A stretch of DNA of 64,000 nt. Source: a bacterium (GTDB taxonomy: Bacteria; Chloroflexota; Dormibacteria; Dormibacterales; Dormibacteraceae). Of the stretch, positions 1 to 9,861 are shown one piece after another. Position numbers and translations under genes: made by a program. Position 1 is the first letter of the stretch. Each line of letters begins with the position of its first letter. The stretch covers positions 1 through 64,000 of the forward strand of contig SCQL01000009.1 of assembly GCA_004299235.1 (NCBI GenBank), given 5' to 3'. The notes under the pieces are model-generated. The model saw nothing but the letters and a program-made list of their open reading frames with translations. It did not search any database and had not been told where the DNA came from.

Positions 1-322
1 TATCTTGGATTACCGTCGCCCCCTCGTACGCAGACACGTCGAGCGAGGATATGTTGGACGCGCCAAGAAGACTCAAGCACGGTTCTGCGTAGCCGTTGGC
101 GCTCTGCATTACTTCGTAAGCCTTACGCACCGACAATTGGACGCCCGCAACGCGCAACCGTTGCCTAAGCTCGCGCGGATTGAAGAACAGTCGTTGATGA
201 CCTATGGTTGCCGTGGCCTCAAAGGAAACGCCGAGCGCCTTTGCGGCCAAGAGAAAGGTCAGGCCATTCTGATCAATGCCCATATTTACTCGCGGCATTC
301 TGCCAGACTTGACCGCCTTCAC
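1..322 (-). CDS. class I SAM-dependent methyltransferase-like protein, 5' part only (runs off left edge)
   Basis: An open frame on the minus strand starts 30 bp after the flippase stop and continues past base 1, so only about 107 residues are visible. The visible part contains PRVNMGIDQNG near the N-terminus, then NPRELRQRL, then YAEPCLSLLGA and SLDVSAYEGATVIQD. From family memory, this order (N-terminal GxD motif, then FAEP-LGA, then a D-x-SDYEGA stretch) precedes the SAM-binding core of a methyltransferase family common in polysaccharide clusters. The SAM-binding and catalytic part lies outside the window, so the activity is inferred. I chose GTG at 322; ATG at 298 and ATG at 283 are in frame. 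It is the last visible gene of the leftward, lower-GC EPS operon and would modify a sugar or lipid carrier. Confidence 0.6.
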   Translation of the reverse strand, partial: MKAVKSGRMPRVNMGIDQNGLTFLLAAKALGVSFEATATIGHQRLFFNPRELRQRLRVAGVQLSVRKAYEVMQSANGYAEPCLSLLGASNISSLDVSAYEGATVIQD

Positions 323-352
323 TAGATTCGACGCTCGATTGGCCCATGTCTG

Positions 353-2026
353 CTATTTGCTCACATGGGCAGAAGCAAGATCCTCAATGAGATCGGCCGG
401 GACATGCTGTTTTGGGCCGAACGGGAATACGAACTTTGCAAGGATGGTCTCGAGGGTCTGGACCTCGGCGGGACAAAGCTTGCGACTGATCAGGACGTAA
501 ATGCAGAGGCTAGTGCCCGTGACGGCTGTCAGCCGAATTAGGGCGCCTAGCCTCGTCTGCGGCGTAAGCGGTCCTACTAAAACATAGACCGCCAGCAGCA
601 TGGCCAGCATCGCTAGGCTGCCTACCAACGGAGAGAACAAAGCCCTGGCTACGCTCTCCCATCCATAGCCCGGAATATGGCGCTTAGCTGCAAGCTGAAG
701 CACGATCCCCTGGGCGATCGACCCGCTCAGTGTCGCTAGGGCTAGGCCAACGAGGCCGAACCAGCGGACTAACCCAACAGCTGTGAGAACAAGAACGAAA
801 GTGTATACAAGCCATGACGCTAAGGCCCAGCGAGTCTGTTGGGCAGCATAGATCGCTGAGATCAGCATCCAATTAAGACCTGCTGCTGGAACGCTTGGTC
901 CGAGTGCGGCCAAAGGTCCAGCCACTTGGTGTATGGCATCAGCCGAAACGGCGCGAAATGAGAAGAGAAGCGTGCTCATATCTACGCTTGCGACGATCAT
1001 GATCATGCTCACGGGCAGGGTAAGAAAGAAAGTGGTCCTTGCGGCCATTGTTAACGTCTGACCCGCCGGTTGGTGTGCGACGAGCTCTCTACTTAGCCGA
1101 GGTAATAGCGGTTGGGCCAGAGAAGCGCAGAAGATAGTCACTGGAACGACGAAGATCCGTAGCGCGTAGGTCAGAGCGGTTATTCCTCCGGGGCCTAGAG
1201 TTGAGGCCAGCGCGCGAATCACCCATTGAGCCGCCTCGCCCAGGACGAGACCGGCCAGCACGGGCCCAGCTAACTTCGTCGCAGCCCAAATGTCGTTCGT
1301 GAGAACGGGGCGGGATAGCCGATAACGAATCAATTGCCGAACGGCAGGGATCTGAACGGCCAGCTGTAGTGTCGAGGCAGCAAGGATGGCCCACGTGATA
1401 AGGACTAAGTCGTGAGTCGGCCCCAAAATGAGTACTGCCGCCCAGGCCACGATATTGCTCAGGAGCCGGCCTATGGCGGGGAGCCCGAACCGTCCGTGCG
1501 CGTTGAGTAGTCCGCCAGTAAGGGCAGCGAATCCGACGAACGCAATCATTGGGAACGTGATGCGAAGCAGAGTTACCGTGAGCGCTGTGGTCTGTGGGCC
1601 TAATCCGGGTGCCTGGGCTTTAACGATCCATTCCGCCGCTGGAAACGCGAGCAGGGCCAGGGCAACCAGTAGGCCGGCGCCGAGAAATAGGACCTTGCTT
1701 GCAAAACTGTCTGCCGCAGCCCGATCAATTGCCAGAAGTCTGGCGTAAACGGGAACGATGACAGTGTTTAGAACTCCAGTCGCCGCAAGCGATGCGAGCA
1801 CCGTTGGCACGATCATCGCGATCAAGAATGCGTCCGTCGAGCTTCCGATGCCAAAGGCACTGACCAAGCTCAGATCCCTCCCAAGGCCAGCTATCAGAGT
1901 CAATGCAGTGAGTACGGCGATCAGCGCTGATGTGCGCGATAACGAAGTCGGCCGTGGGCGACCCTCGCTCTCAGCAAGGGCAGGGTGTGCGAGGTCCTGA
2001 TACATGGGCCTATTTAAACGGTTCAA
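353..2026 (-). CDS. MurJ/MviN-type (MOP superfamily) lipid-linked glycan flippase
   Basis: 557 residues, almost entirely hydrophobic, with about 14 predicted membrane segments after a 30-residue polar N-terminus. The N-terminal membrane region reads GLGRDLSLVSAFGIGSSTDAF, the pattern of MurJ/MviN proteins (R-x-x-x-x-x-x-FG-x-G-x-x-x-DAF), followed by a long run of helices to the end. MurJ flips lipid II; relatives inside EPS clusters are thought to flip other polyprenyl-linked oligosaccharides, and the setting among glycosyltransferases favours the latter. The start overlaps the stop of the upstream GT4 gene by 4 bp (ATGA), so translation is coupled. A housekeeping lipid II role cannot be excluded from sequence alone. 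Confidence 0.85.
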   Translation of the reverse strand: MNRLNRPMYQDLAHPALAESEGRPRPTSLSRTSALIAVLTALTLIAGLGRDLSLVSAFGIGSSTDAFLIAMIVPTVLASLAATGVLNTVIVPVYARLLAIDRAAADSFASKVLFLGAGLLVALALLAFPAAEWIVKAQAPGLGPQTTALTVTLLRITFPMIAFVGFAALTGGLLNAHGRFGLPAIGRLLSNIVAWAAVLILGPTHDLVLITWAILAASTLQLAVQIPAVRQLIRYRLSRPVLTNDIWAATKLAGPVLAGLVLGEAAQWVIRALASTLGPGGITALTYALRIFVVPVTIFCASLAQPLLPRLSRELVAHQPAGQTLTMAARTTFFLTLPVSMIMIVASVDMSTLLFSFRAVSADAIHQVAGPLAALGPSVPAAGLNWMLISAIYAAQQTRWALASWLVYTFVLVLTAVGLVRWFGLVGLALATLSGSIAQGIVLQLAAKRHIPGYGWESVARALFSPLVGSLAMLAMLLAVYVLVGPLTPQTRLGALIRLTAVTGTSLCIYVLISRKLCPAEVQTLETILAKFVFPFGPKQHVPADLIEDLASAHVSK

Positions 2027-3255
2027 CCCTTGAGTACGAACGAGTAAGCGGAGTTGACCGCTGCAGCCGTTTCAGCGAGAGCATGCGAAGTTCGCACGAA
2101 TCGATACCCTTCGTCGGCAAGTGAACGCCGCAATGCGGCATTCGTGGTCAGCTCCTTGACGCTGGCAGCAAAGTCTCGTGGATCGTCGGCGACGAGCAGT
2201 TCACGACCAGGAACAACGTCTAGGCCCCGATAGCCGGGCGTGGTCGCTATTACCGGCAGCCGATGTGCAAAAGCCTCGAGTATCTTTACGCGCGTGCCGC
2301 CGCCGGCAAGAAGCGGCACCGCGAGCATGGTTGCGGTTCGAAACACGTACTCCAGATCTTCCACGTAGCCCAGGACGCGGACATCAGAGTTCACTCTCGC
2401 TGCTGCCAACAGAGAATCCGGCGGGCGAGCTCCGACTATCAGGACCCGAAGTTGACTGTCAGTGCCCCGGAGCATTGGTAACACCTTGTTAAGGAACCAC
2501 ATTGCTCCGATAGCATTAGGGGGATAATACATCGTGCCGATAATCAGAACCGTCGACATCGCCACCTCGGGGCGTTCTACTTCATCACCAGTTACAGGCA
2601 TCGCGATCGGTACGACCCGTACGCTCTTGGCCCCCATTTCAGTAAACTGGGCCGCATCGGCCGTGTTGACGGCTAGAACCAGGTCCGCCTTGGCACAGAT
2701 CTCAGCCTCGAAACGACGCAGGCGTCTGGCGTCTCGGAGTGCAACAAGCCGCTTTGGTGACCACCATCGGTATGACGTTCCTACCTCGGCAACCAACGTC
2801 CAGACGACGTTGTGCTCATCTACGACCACTATGCGGCGAGCGGCCTTCGCAATCGGAAGGTAGCACGCCATGCTCAACTGGTCGATGTGAACAGCGACCG
2901 TTTCCGCCTCTTCGGCTGCTTCGCGAACCGCGCGTTCCATTGCTTCCGTCCAATCGCGAGCTACGAGAAAGGGAAGCCGAAGGAGCAATGACCGAGTCAG
3001 ATGCCAAACGTCGAGCCAGCGGGAACGCCACAACCAGACTGGGGTGACAACCAACTGGTCAGTAGTGAGGGCCATTAAACTGTCGTGTTCGTCCCGAGAT
3101 CTCACGAACGCTAAGAGCCGGATATCGTATGTGTCAAGAAGGGCTTGAATGATCTGCCGATTCCGACGCTTCGGGCCGCTGCCATCAGATGTCGGCGGAA
3201 CTTGGGCCACGAAAACGAGGCGGGGCCGACGGCTACCAGGCAATGGCGTCTTCAT
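2023..3255 (-). CDS. GT4-family glycosyltransferase
   Basis: 410 residues, cytosolic, GT-B fold. The N-terminal Rossmann half begins RPRLVFVAQVPPTSDGSGPKRRN, matching retaining transferases that bind the acceptor through a flexible Gly/Pro-rich loop. The C-terminal half carries VLIIGTMYYPPN, the VRVLGYVEDL strand and the nucleotide-sugar site GGGTRVKILEAFAHRLPVI, in which only the second Glu of the GT4 E-x7-E motif is retained, as in many Glyco_trans_1_4 members. Sugar specificity cannot be read. It overlaps the downstream flippase by 4 bp and the upstream GT4 by 23 bp, so it belongs to the same leftward transcript. Confidence 0.88.
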   Translation of the reverse strand: MKTPLPGSRRPRLVFVAQVPPTSDGSGPKRRNRQIIQALLDTYDIRLLAFVRSRDEHDSLMALTTDQLVVTPVWLWRSRWLDVWHLTRSLLLRLPFLVARDWTEAMERAVREAAEEAETVAVHIDQLSMACYLPIAKAARRIVVVDEHNVVWTLVAEVGTSYRWWSPKRLVALRDARRLRRFEAEICAKADLVLAVNTADAAQFTEMGAKSVRVVPIAMPVTGDEVERPEVAMSTVLIIGTMYYPPNAIGAMWFLNKVLPMLRGTDSQLRVLIVGARPPDSLLAAARVNSDVRVLGYVEDLEYVFRTATMLAVPLLAGGGTRVKILEAFAHRLPVIATTPGYRGLDVVPGRELLVADDPRDFAASVKELTTNAALRRSLADEGYRFVRTSHALAETAAAVNSAYSFVLKG

Positions 3256-4324
3256 AGACTCGTTCGGTAGCTCGCGCGCACGCGGACCAACTGAATTGTC
3301 CGCTCCTCTTCAGACCCCGTTGAACAAGGTCGCTACGGACGTCGGTCGAAGTGAGGATTGATTGAATTGCGGATGCAGCGGCGCCTGGATCGAATGGATC
3401 CACGGCAAGCGCTGCACCTCCGCTTGTCTCTTGGAGAACCCGGATTTTGGACATGACTACAGGTGCTCCACAAGCCATTGCCTCCAGCACCGGAAGGCCG
3501 AAGCCCTCACCAGTACTCAGGAACACAAGCGCGGCAGCTCCTCGGTAGAGAGTCGCGAGCTCTTCATGAGTGGGGCTCTGTACGATCTCTACTACTACCC
3601 GGCATCTTACGCTGGCATTCACGACGAGCTGAGACGCTCGCTCATTGGTGGCGACGACAACGACTTTAAGCTGAGATCTTACATCCTCGGACAGGGCGCG
3701 AAATGCGAGTAATACACCTTCAACGTTCTTCCGCGGATCGGACGATGCCAAGGCAAGCACGTACTTGCCCGATCGGGAGTTCCCATCTGGTCGGAACACT
3801 TGTCGCAACCCCGATCGCGTCACATGAACACGAGAGTCAGGAACGCCAAGGCGTCTCGTGATCTCTTCGGCAACCCAATCTGATGGAGCGATTATCGCGC
3901 GCGCCCGCCGTACTGCCGAGGAAATTGCTATCGCGCTGTAGGTGTTAGTCATCACGTGTGCCAACGATGAATGTGCTGGCGGCGGATCCAACTGCAATAG
4001 GTCGTGTAGCGTAATAACAAACGGCGTGGAGCAGCGCAATGGAGCGGTGTTACATAGGAAGTGGACCAGTTCGGGGGAATCGCGCTGGAGCTGCCTGCCC
4101 AGTGACCATTGCTCGCGCATGACTTGGCCCACCAACGGCAAGCGCAAGGGCGGCGTAAGGGGCATCACTTTCCATGCGTTGGCAAGCTGCGTGAGGTGAC
4201 TCGTATAGATCAGGTACTCGTGGCGCCCGATATCGAGAAGAGCCGAAACCAGGCCTTGTGTATAGGTGACGAACCCGCCCATCGTGGGGGTGCCTAAAAA
4301 GCGAGCGTCAATTGCGATTCGCAC
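3233..4324 (-). CDS. GT4-family glycosyltransferase
   Basis: 363 residues. It starts MRIAIDARFLGTPTMGGFVTY, the IDAR...GG-x-x-x-Y start typical of mannosyl/rhamnosyl GT4 enzymes. The middle has FVITLHDLLQLDPP, and the C-terminal donor site is GEGFGLPVLEAMACGAPVV with both Glu of E-x7-E. It probably adds one sugar to the lipid-linked repeat unit on the cytosolic face. It overlaps its upstream neighbour by 17 bp and its downstream neighbour by 23 bp, so it is part of a tightly packed operon. Confidence 0.88.
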   Translation of the reverse strand: MRIAIDARFLGTPTMGGFVTYTQGLVSALLDIGRHEYLIYTSHLTQLANAWKVMPLTPPLRLPLVGQVMREQWSLGRQLQRDSPELVHFLCNTAPLRCSTPFVITLHDLLQLDPPPAHSSLAHVMTNTYSAIAISSAVRRARAIIAPSDWVAEEITRRLGVPDSRVHVTRSGLRQVFRPDGNSRSGKYVLALASSDPRKNVEGVLLAFRALSEDVRSQLKVVVVATNERASQLVVNASVRCRVVVEIVQSPTHEELATLYRGAAALVFLSTGEGFGLPVLEAMACGAPVVMSKIRVLQETSGGAALAVDPFDPGAAASAIQSILTSTDVRSDLVQRGLKRSGQFSWSACARATERVYEDAIAW

Positions 4325-5411
4325 TTTCGGCTCGCTCTAAAAGACTGATGTAGGCATGCGCCCAACGCATGGCGTCGTGGTTGGATTCCGCAAATCGGCG
4401 CGCTGCGCGGCTGGCCGAATTTCGGAGGTCAGGCCGGTCGCGAAGCGATATCAAAGACCGGATGAACGCCGCTGGCTCGAGATTTGCCGGAGCGATTGCG
4501 TCGAGGCTTTCGTCACTGGCACAGACTTCAGGCATGTGCCCTACACGTGACGCAACGGGCGGCAATCCCGAGGCCAGCGCCTCAACGAGGCTATAGCTAC
4601 AGGCTTCCCAGCGACTCGGGAACACAAAGGCATCGCATGCCGCATACAGCTCGGCGATTCGGTCGTGATCTAATCCCACCAACTGGCGTGTGCGGGGATG
4701 TGCGTCATAACGTCGTGGTACTGCTGCGACGATAGTTATGTCCGCTGGCAGGCCGCGACTGATTTCGGTAAGAAGGTCGGTGCCCTTATGCCGCCCGGGC
4801 CGTCCTGTAAAGAGCGCGAGAAAACCGCTGGATTCCAGGCCGAGGTGGCGCCTCACAGTTGCACGATCACGAGGGTGATACTGGTCGATATCGACCGCAT
4901 TTAGCAGGACCGCGTCGGCAACCAAGCCGTATAGGCTTAGGAGTTCGTCAGCGGCACTGTGACTGACGGCCACGACGAGTCGTCGTCCAGCACTCCTCGC
5001 CTCAAACGGGCCGATGCCATATCGGGACTTGGCATACGAGAGCGACAATCTAGGCTGCACTGCGCTGCCGAAACCCGACCGGGTTCCGTGATACACAGTC
5101 AAGCCGGGCAGGTCAGGAACCCACCAGCCAGCATGCGAATTAACCACCATCAACTCACCGCTGGATCGGGTCTGGGATGCCTCCCGACCCACAGCGTATG
5201 ACTGCCAGATCTCCTCAAATCGGGCAAACCTAGCGACGGGTCGGGAGATGGAATCCCATCGACTCGCCGACGCCGTATTGGCTGCCTGAGACCGGTCGAT
5301 GACCCGGACCGACACTCCGCGTGTAATCAGGGCGTCACGCAGGGTGCGGACGAACATTTCCTCGCCGCCCGGCCCGCGCGTGTCGTTTGCTGACAGGATT
5401 CCCACGCGCAC
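4308..5411 (-). CDS. GT4-family glycosyltransferase
   Basis: 367 residues, GT-B fold. It opens MRVGILSANDTRGPGGEEMF with the acceptor-side glycine loop. The C-terminal half shows LALFTGRPGRHKGTDLL, the beta-alpha unit that starts the donor domain, and SRWEACSYSLVEALASGLPPV with the complete E-x7-E. It is probably one of four GT4 enzymes building the repeat unit of this operon. It begins 13 bp after the Wzy-like gene and overlaps the next GT4 by 17 bp. The acceptor and sugar are unknown. Confidence 0.88.
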   Translation of the reverse strand: MRVGILSANDTRGPGGEEMFVRTLRDALITRGVSVRVIDRSQAANTASASRWDSISRPVARFARFEEIWQSYAVGREASQTRSSGELMVVNSHAGWWVPDLPGLTVYHGTRSGFGSAVQPRLSLSYAKSRYGIGPFEARSAGRRLVVAVSHSAADELLSLYGLVADAVLLNAVDIDQYHPRDRATVRRHLGLESSGFLALFTGRPGRHKGTDLLTEISRGLPADITIVAAVPRRYDAHPRTRQLVGLDHDRIAELYAACDAFVFPSRWEACSYSLVEALASGLPPVASRVGHMPEVCASDESLDAIAPANLEPAAFIRSLISLRDRPDLRNSASRAARRFAESNHDAMRWAHAYISLLERAESANRN

Positions 5412-5424
5412 TGCTCTTGACGCC

Positions 5425-6915
5425 TTAAATCCGATTGCTACTTCGCTGTGGCCCGTCTGCAGTCATGGCTTCGGCTGAATCGGAGGCATGTGTGCAGGCG
5501 AGCGCCGCAGCCGCAGCTAGTAGTGCGTAAAAGGAGTACATGAGGCCCCGCTGGATATAGATATCCTGCGTAAGCAATGTAGGCACGTACGCAAGGATTG
5601 CTGCGGTGACGGCAACCGATTCCCAACTCTTGCTTCGGCGAAGTACACCCACTGCCAAACTCATGCAAATCCATACTTGAAGGCCGAAAAGGATGATTCC
5701 TACGGACCCTTGCTCCACGGCGATCGCAAACAAGGTGCTGTGGGCCGAGACCTCTCCAATCTGAAGCAAGCTGTTGTAGCTGCTGTAATAGAGCGGTTCG
5801 AAGGACGACAGACCATGTCCGAAGATCGGCGCTGTGAGGAATTCGCTTATCGCGAATGACCACAGATCCAACCTAGTATAGACCGACGTGTCGACAACAG
5901 TGCTGAAGCGGCCGAGGTAGGCACCGCCCGCAAGCAGATATGAAACCACCACAAGGCCGACTGCTGCGATCGCCATCAACTTTGAGCGAGCTCTCCATGG
6001 ACTCAGCCAAACTAAGAAGACAGCGCTGAGACTCGCGCCGAGAGCCGCCGCTCTTTCCTGGCTGACATATATCGCACATAGAGCCAGGAGGGCGAGGGCG
6101 ATAGTGAGCAACGTGGCCCACCGTCTCAGTGGGTGTCCGAAAACGTAAGCTAGGGCGCCCACAAAGGTCATTGCGGACGCCATACCAAACGCGAATGGCG
6201 AGTTAAACGTCGAACCCACACGCCATTCACTTACTCCTATGCCGATGAATACAGGTTGGCTGACCAGGCCTCCATTGAAACCGGGGATTTCAGTATGTGT
6301 GATCCCGAGATACGCCCCTAGCAACATCGGCGGCACTGTCCCGATTCCAAATGCCACGAGGACCTTTTGGAGATCAACGCGTCGGGTGGCGACCGCGACT
6401 ATCACGAGGAAGAAGGCAGTCGCCACAACAACTCGATAGAAGAGCTTGCCCGGATTGTTTAGAACGGACTCATCAAGGCTAATAGACGGGTTCTCCAGGA
6501 ACAGCAGCCCAACCCAACAGCTGTACACGAGGACGGCGACGATTGCAGGGACGGTTGGTCGCAACGACATTAAGCTGATGTGCCGGGTCCCGACGGCTAG
6601 GCCAACAGCTAGAATCGCCGAGGCTAAAACTAATTCGAAACCACTGCGTGATCCGAGACCAACTAAGTAGCTCGGATAGTCCAGAGGAAACGCTGCCAGC
6701 GCAGCTCCGACCAAGAGAATCGGCGCGCCGAGTCCCGCGACGAACACTATGAGCGCGAGTTCTCCTACAATTATGTACTCGCCCCGTCGCGTTACTGACG
6801 TGGCAATCCCCACGGCGGCGGCTAGAACACCGATCACCAGCGCTGGAATGAATGGATGAGGGGTTCGATGCTTTTCAGGAGCATCCGGGATCAGTTTGGC
6901 AGGTCGCGAGATCAT
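5425..6915 (-). CDS. Wzy/O-antigen-ligase-type membrane protein
   Basis: 496 residues with about 12 membrane segments. The C-terminal half has the Wzy_C/ligase pattern: YTRLDLWSFAISEF, then FGHGLSSFEP, then a large outward loop with GEVSAHSTLFAIAVEQGSVG, corresponding to the H-N/S-x-x-L-x-x-x-x-E-x-G region of WaaL/Wzy proteins. Such proteins polymerise or transfer polyprenyl-linked glycan on the outer membrane face. Polymerase and ligase roles cannot be separated by sequence; being beside a flippase and GTs, polymerase is the more likely. The next 175 bp upstream (6916-7090) hold no gene I can see. Confidence 0.83.
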   Translation of the reverse strand: MISRPAKLIPDAPEKHRTPHPFIPALVIGVLAAAVGIATSVTRRGEYIIVGELALIVFVAGLGAPILLVGAALAAFPLDYPSYLVGLGSRSGFELVLASAILAVGLAVGTRHISLMSLRPTVPAIVAVLVYSCWVGLLFLENPSISLDESVLNNPGKLFYRVVVATAFFLVIVAVATRRVDLQKVLVAFGIGTVPPMLLGAYLGITHTEIPGFNGGLVSQPVFIGIGVSEWRVGSTFNSPFAFGMASAMTFVGALAYVFGHPLRRWATLLTIALALLALCAIYVSQERAAALGASLSAVFLVWLSPWRARSKLMAIAAVGLVVVSYLLAGGAYLGRFSTVVDTSVYTRLDLWSFAISEFLTAPIFGHGLSSFEPLYYSSYNSLLQIGEVSAHSTLFAIAVEQGSVGIILFGLQVWICMSLAVGVLRRSKSWESVAVTAAILAYVPTLLTQDIYIQRGLMYSFYALLAAAAALACTHASDSAEAMTADGPQRSSNRI

Positions 6916-7090
6916 AGGATTGAGCGCTCGCCGTAGGGATGCAAGCAGCCGCCGGTGCAGTTCTCAAACCTGAGAGCTGGCAGGTGTGGCAGTGACACTG
7001 AATTGAAGCCGAAGCCTAGCTAGCCGTTTCGATCAGGCACAAGCCCGATCGGAGGATTTGCATCAAAAGGTCCAATGTGCCCAACGGAGA

Positions 7091-8272
7091 TCATTGTTTC
7101 CTTTGGACGATCCGCTCATACGCGCTTTCAATCGTATTGGTCGCCGCCTCCCAGGTGAAATCTCGCCGAACGCGATCCTTGCCGTGCTTGTGCATGAGCC
7201 GACCTAGCTCCGGATTCTTAAGAAGCGCCAAGACAGCTTGGCACAGTGCTTTTGGATCCTCTGCCGAAAGCGCTTCAGTCCCATTCTTCAAATCGAGCGA
7301 CTCTATCACGCGACGAGTCGCAACGAGTGGCACGCCAGCAGCCAAGGCCTCAAGCGCCTTGAACTGCGTGCCAGCTCCGACGGTAACGGGACAAATCGCT
7401 ACCGAAGCCTGAGCAAGATAGGGTCGAAGGTCCCTCACAAATCCTGTAACTGTGATGCCGGGTGCCTCACCAAGCGCCCAAACGTGGCGCGGAGGTGAGG
7501 CGCCAATGATGCTCAGGGTGGCGTTGGGTCGTTCGGCCCGAATTCTGGGCCATAAGGTTCGACAGAAGTCCACCACCGCATGCGCGTTCGCGTGATATTG
7601 AAGCCTGCCCCAGAACAGAACGCGATCGCCCTGCGGCTGCCATTGAGTTTGACCAAAGTAATCAGCATCAACCCCGTTTGGGACAAGGTCTGGCCTGACG
7701 CTTGGCGCCAGCGTGCTCAATGCCACTGCGTCGGCTCGCGAACTTACGGTGACTGCGTCGAACTCCGGGAGAAGAGCTTTCTCGTAGCGGCGGACCCTAC
7801 CGACCTGGAGCCTGGCCACGGCGCCGGAGCGGCCGCCCTCGAGCCTTGCTGCGCTCTCCCACAAAGCCGACATACAGTCAACAGAGTCGAAGAGGCGAGG
7901 GACGTCGCGGAACTGTAGCCCAACTCCCGCGACTCGAAGGTGCTCGAAATGGAGAACGTCGAAACGCCCCTCTGCTACAAGTGAGCGCACTATTCGGCGC
8001 AAGTCTGGGCAGTTGCAGTACGCCACATCGAGTGGTTCGGAGCCTGCCACGCTGAGGGCCGCACGGGCGACGGCCTTGGCGCGATTCGCGTGGATGACAA
8101 AAGGTGTCAGGCTTAGGTTAATCAGATCCTCAAGTGCTGCGTCGTCTCCACGGTTGACGCTCAGTACGGCCGCCGTTACCTCGTGGCCGCGACGGATGAG
8201 CTCCCGAAGAAGATTGAAGGGCCTAGGTCGAAGTCGAGAAGGGACGTACGGTGCGACGTAGAGGACTCGCAT
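7091..8272 (-). CDS. GT4-family glycosyltransferase (TIGR03087-like)
   Basis: 393 residues. The N-terminus MRVLYVAPYVPSRLRPRPFN followed by LLRELIRRGHEVTAAVL matches the sugar transferase group first noted with PEP-CTERM/EpsH systems (TIGR03087) by pattern, not by search. The donor domain has RVLFWGRLQYHANAHAV and GAGTQFKALEALAAGVPLVAT, with a single Glu in the E-x7-E position. Predicted cytosolic. It is separated from the Wzy-like gene by 175 bp and from the initiating transferase by about 115 bp, with an AAAGG-like site just before the ATG. Confidence 0.85.
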   Translation of the reverse strand: MRVLYVAPYVPSRLRPRPFNLLRELIRRGHEVTAAVLSVNRGDDAALEDLINLSLTPFVIHANRAKAVARAALSVAGSEPLDVAYCNCPDLRRIVRSLVAEGRFDVLHFEHLRVAGVGLQFRDVPRLFDSVDCMSALWESAARLEGGRSGAVARLQVGRVRRYEKALLPEFDAVTVSSRADAVALSTLAPSVRPDLVPNGVDADYFGQTQWQPQGDRVLFWGRLQYHANAHAVVDFCRTLWPRIRAERPNATLSIIGASPPRHVWALGEAPGITVTGFVRDLRPYLAQASVAICPVTVGAGTQFKALEALAAGVPLVATRRVIESLDLKNGTEALSAEDPKALCQAVLALLKNPELGRLMHKHGKDRVRRDFTWEAATNTIESAYERIVQRKQ

Positions 8273-8388
8273 CTAACCTTTCAGCTGGCCTTAAAGACGC
8301 CTGCTGTATCTCTAGCGGCGATAATGACATTGCCGAATGATTGAACGAAACCCGCGCCTTCTTGAGTCACCCCCTGTGAGCACTAGCT

Positions 8389-9861
8389 TCAGTACGCGTG
8401 CTTGCTTGTGAAGATCCGAAATGCTGTGGTCAGAATGATTTTCACATCAAACGCCAGGTTCCACCTCTCAGCGTAGTACAGGTCATATACCAGTCGATCC
8501 TCAATCGAGGTCATACCCCTCAAGTCGTTAACTTGAGCCCATCCAGTTACGCCCGGTCGAACCCGATGCCGTTCTGCGTAAGCCGGCATGCGGTTCCCGA
8601 AGTCAGTGGCGAATACTGGCCGCTCAGGTCGTGGTCCAACTAGACTCATGTCCCCCTTTAGGACGTTCCACAATTGAGGCAGTTCATCGAGACTGAACCG
8701 CCGTAGCAGTATCCCGATCGTCGTTCGTCTGGTGTCTCCGCTGGATGCCCAAACGGGACCAGTCATTCGTTCCGCATCGACTCTCATGCTCCTGAATTTC
8801 AACATCTGAAACGTTCGATCATTTAGCCCCACCCGCTCTTGCCTGATGAGAATCGGACCAGGTGAGGTGATACGGATGAGCAATCCAATGAGAGCCATTA
8901 AAGGAACAACCAGGACGAGTCCCAGGAGTGCCAAGATCATATCAAAAAGGCGCTTAGCCCTCATTTGCAGTGAGGCAGTTGCGAAGCTCCGACGAATCCG
9001 CAGAAGCGGGATGCCAGCTAATTCGTCCGGTTCAACTTGGGAGGCCAGCATCTCCAAAGTTGTTGGAACTACGCGAAACTCCACCTCGCGACGCCGATTT
9101 GAAGCGATCAGTTCTAAGACGCGTTCTTGGCGAACATGCGGCAGTGCGACAAACACAACGTCGATGTGATCCCTTTCGATGATCTTGGTAATCTCGGCAG
9201 AGGCGTCGCTTTGACTCAGGGATGCGTCGAGTTGATCCGCAACCATTGCGATCAACTGGTAACCAAAGTCAGGAAACATCTTGATTCTTTGGACAAGCTG
9301 ATCGGCCGCGTGGCCACGCCCGATCACCAAGCATCGTGCTGTGCCTACGCCGCGGGCACGTTGTCTTCGTTCGATTCGGCGGATTGCGTATCGGCTGAGT
9401 CCGATTAGGATGCCGGCTATCAGTATCCAGTAACCAAAAGTTAGGCGCGAATACACAAGGCGGTCGGGCGGATAGATGATCAGAGCTGCAAAGACAGCCA
9501 AGGCTGACGCCGCAAGAGCGCCGATAATGCCGAAGATTTCATCGGCAAAAAAGCTGCTTCGATGGTTCGAGTAGTTGCCCATAAGAGCGAAGACGAGCAC
9601 GAGGCACGCGGAAAGCGCTGGCGCTGCCTCAACGTAGGGCATGAGAGCGGGTAAGCCCGGGGGCGCTGGCACCGGTATGGCGTCAAACCGAATCCAATAT
9701 GCGAGAGCAAGCGCGCAGGTCGCCATGAAGTAGTCAGTCGCAACTCGCACCGGCACGGCTGGGATCGGTCGCGCATATTGCCGCTGTTTTGCTTTTGTCG
9801 CCTGGTCGCCACCCTGAATTGTTGGCCGATCACCAGCGATTTCGGCAATTGAGTCAGTCAC
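8389..9861 (-). CDS. polyprenyl-phosphate hexose-1-phosphate transferase (initiating sugar transferase, EPS_sugtrans type)
   Basis: About 490 residues. The N-terminal third has four to five membrane helices and is followed by a CoA-binding-like Rossmann segment (RCLVIGRGHAADQLVQRI). The C-terminal catalytic domain starts MRAKRLFDMILALLG and carries QERVGLNDRTFQMLKFRSM, then SLDELPQLWNVLKGDMSLVGPRP, then HRVRPGVTGWAQVNDLRG. These are the signature blocks of WbaP/WcaJ-type enzymes that load the first sugar phosphate on undecaprenyl phosphate. I chose GTG at 9861 because the stop of the 30-codon transaldolase remnant (TGA 9854-9856) overlaps this start, allowing reinitiation; an in-frame TTG at 9891 is the alternative. 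It heads the leftward EPS operon and is a paralogue of the gene at 44374-45873. Confidence 0.93.
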   Translation of the reverse strand: MTDSIAEIAGDRPTIQGGDQATKAKQRQYARPIPAVPVRVATDYFMATCALALAYWIRFDAIPVPAPPGLPALMPYVEAAPALSACLVLVFALMGNYSNHRSSFFADEIFGIIGALAASALAVFAALIIYPPDRLVYSRLTFGYWILIAGILIGLSRYAIRRIERRQRARGVGTARCLVIGRGHAADQLVQRIKMFPDFGYQLIAMVADQLDASLSQSDASAEITKIIERDHIDVVFVALPHVRQERVLELIASNRRREVEFRVVPTTLEMLASQVEPDELAGIPLLRIRRSFATASLQMRAKRLFDMILALLGLVLVVPLMALIGLLIRITSPGPILIRQERVGLNDRTFQMLKFRSMRVDAERMTGPVWASSGDTRRTTIGILLRRFSLDELPQLWNVLKGDMSLVGPRPERPVFATDFGNRMPAYAERHRVRPGVTGWAQVNDLRGMTSIEDRLVYDLYYAERWNLAFDVKIILTTAFRIFTSKHAY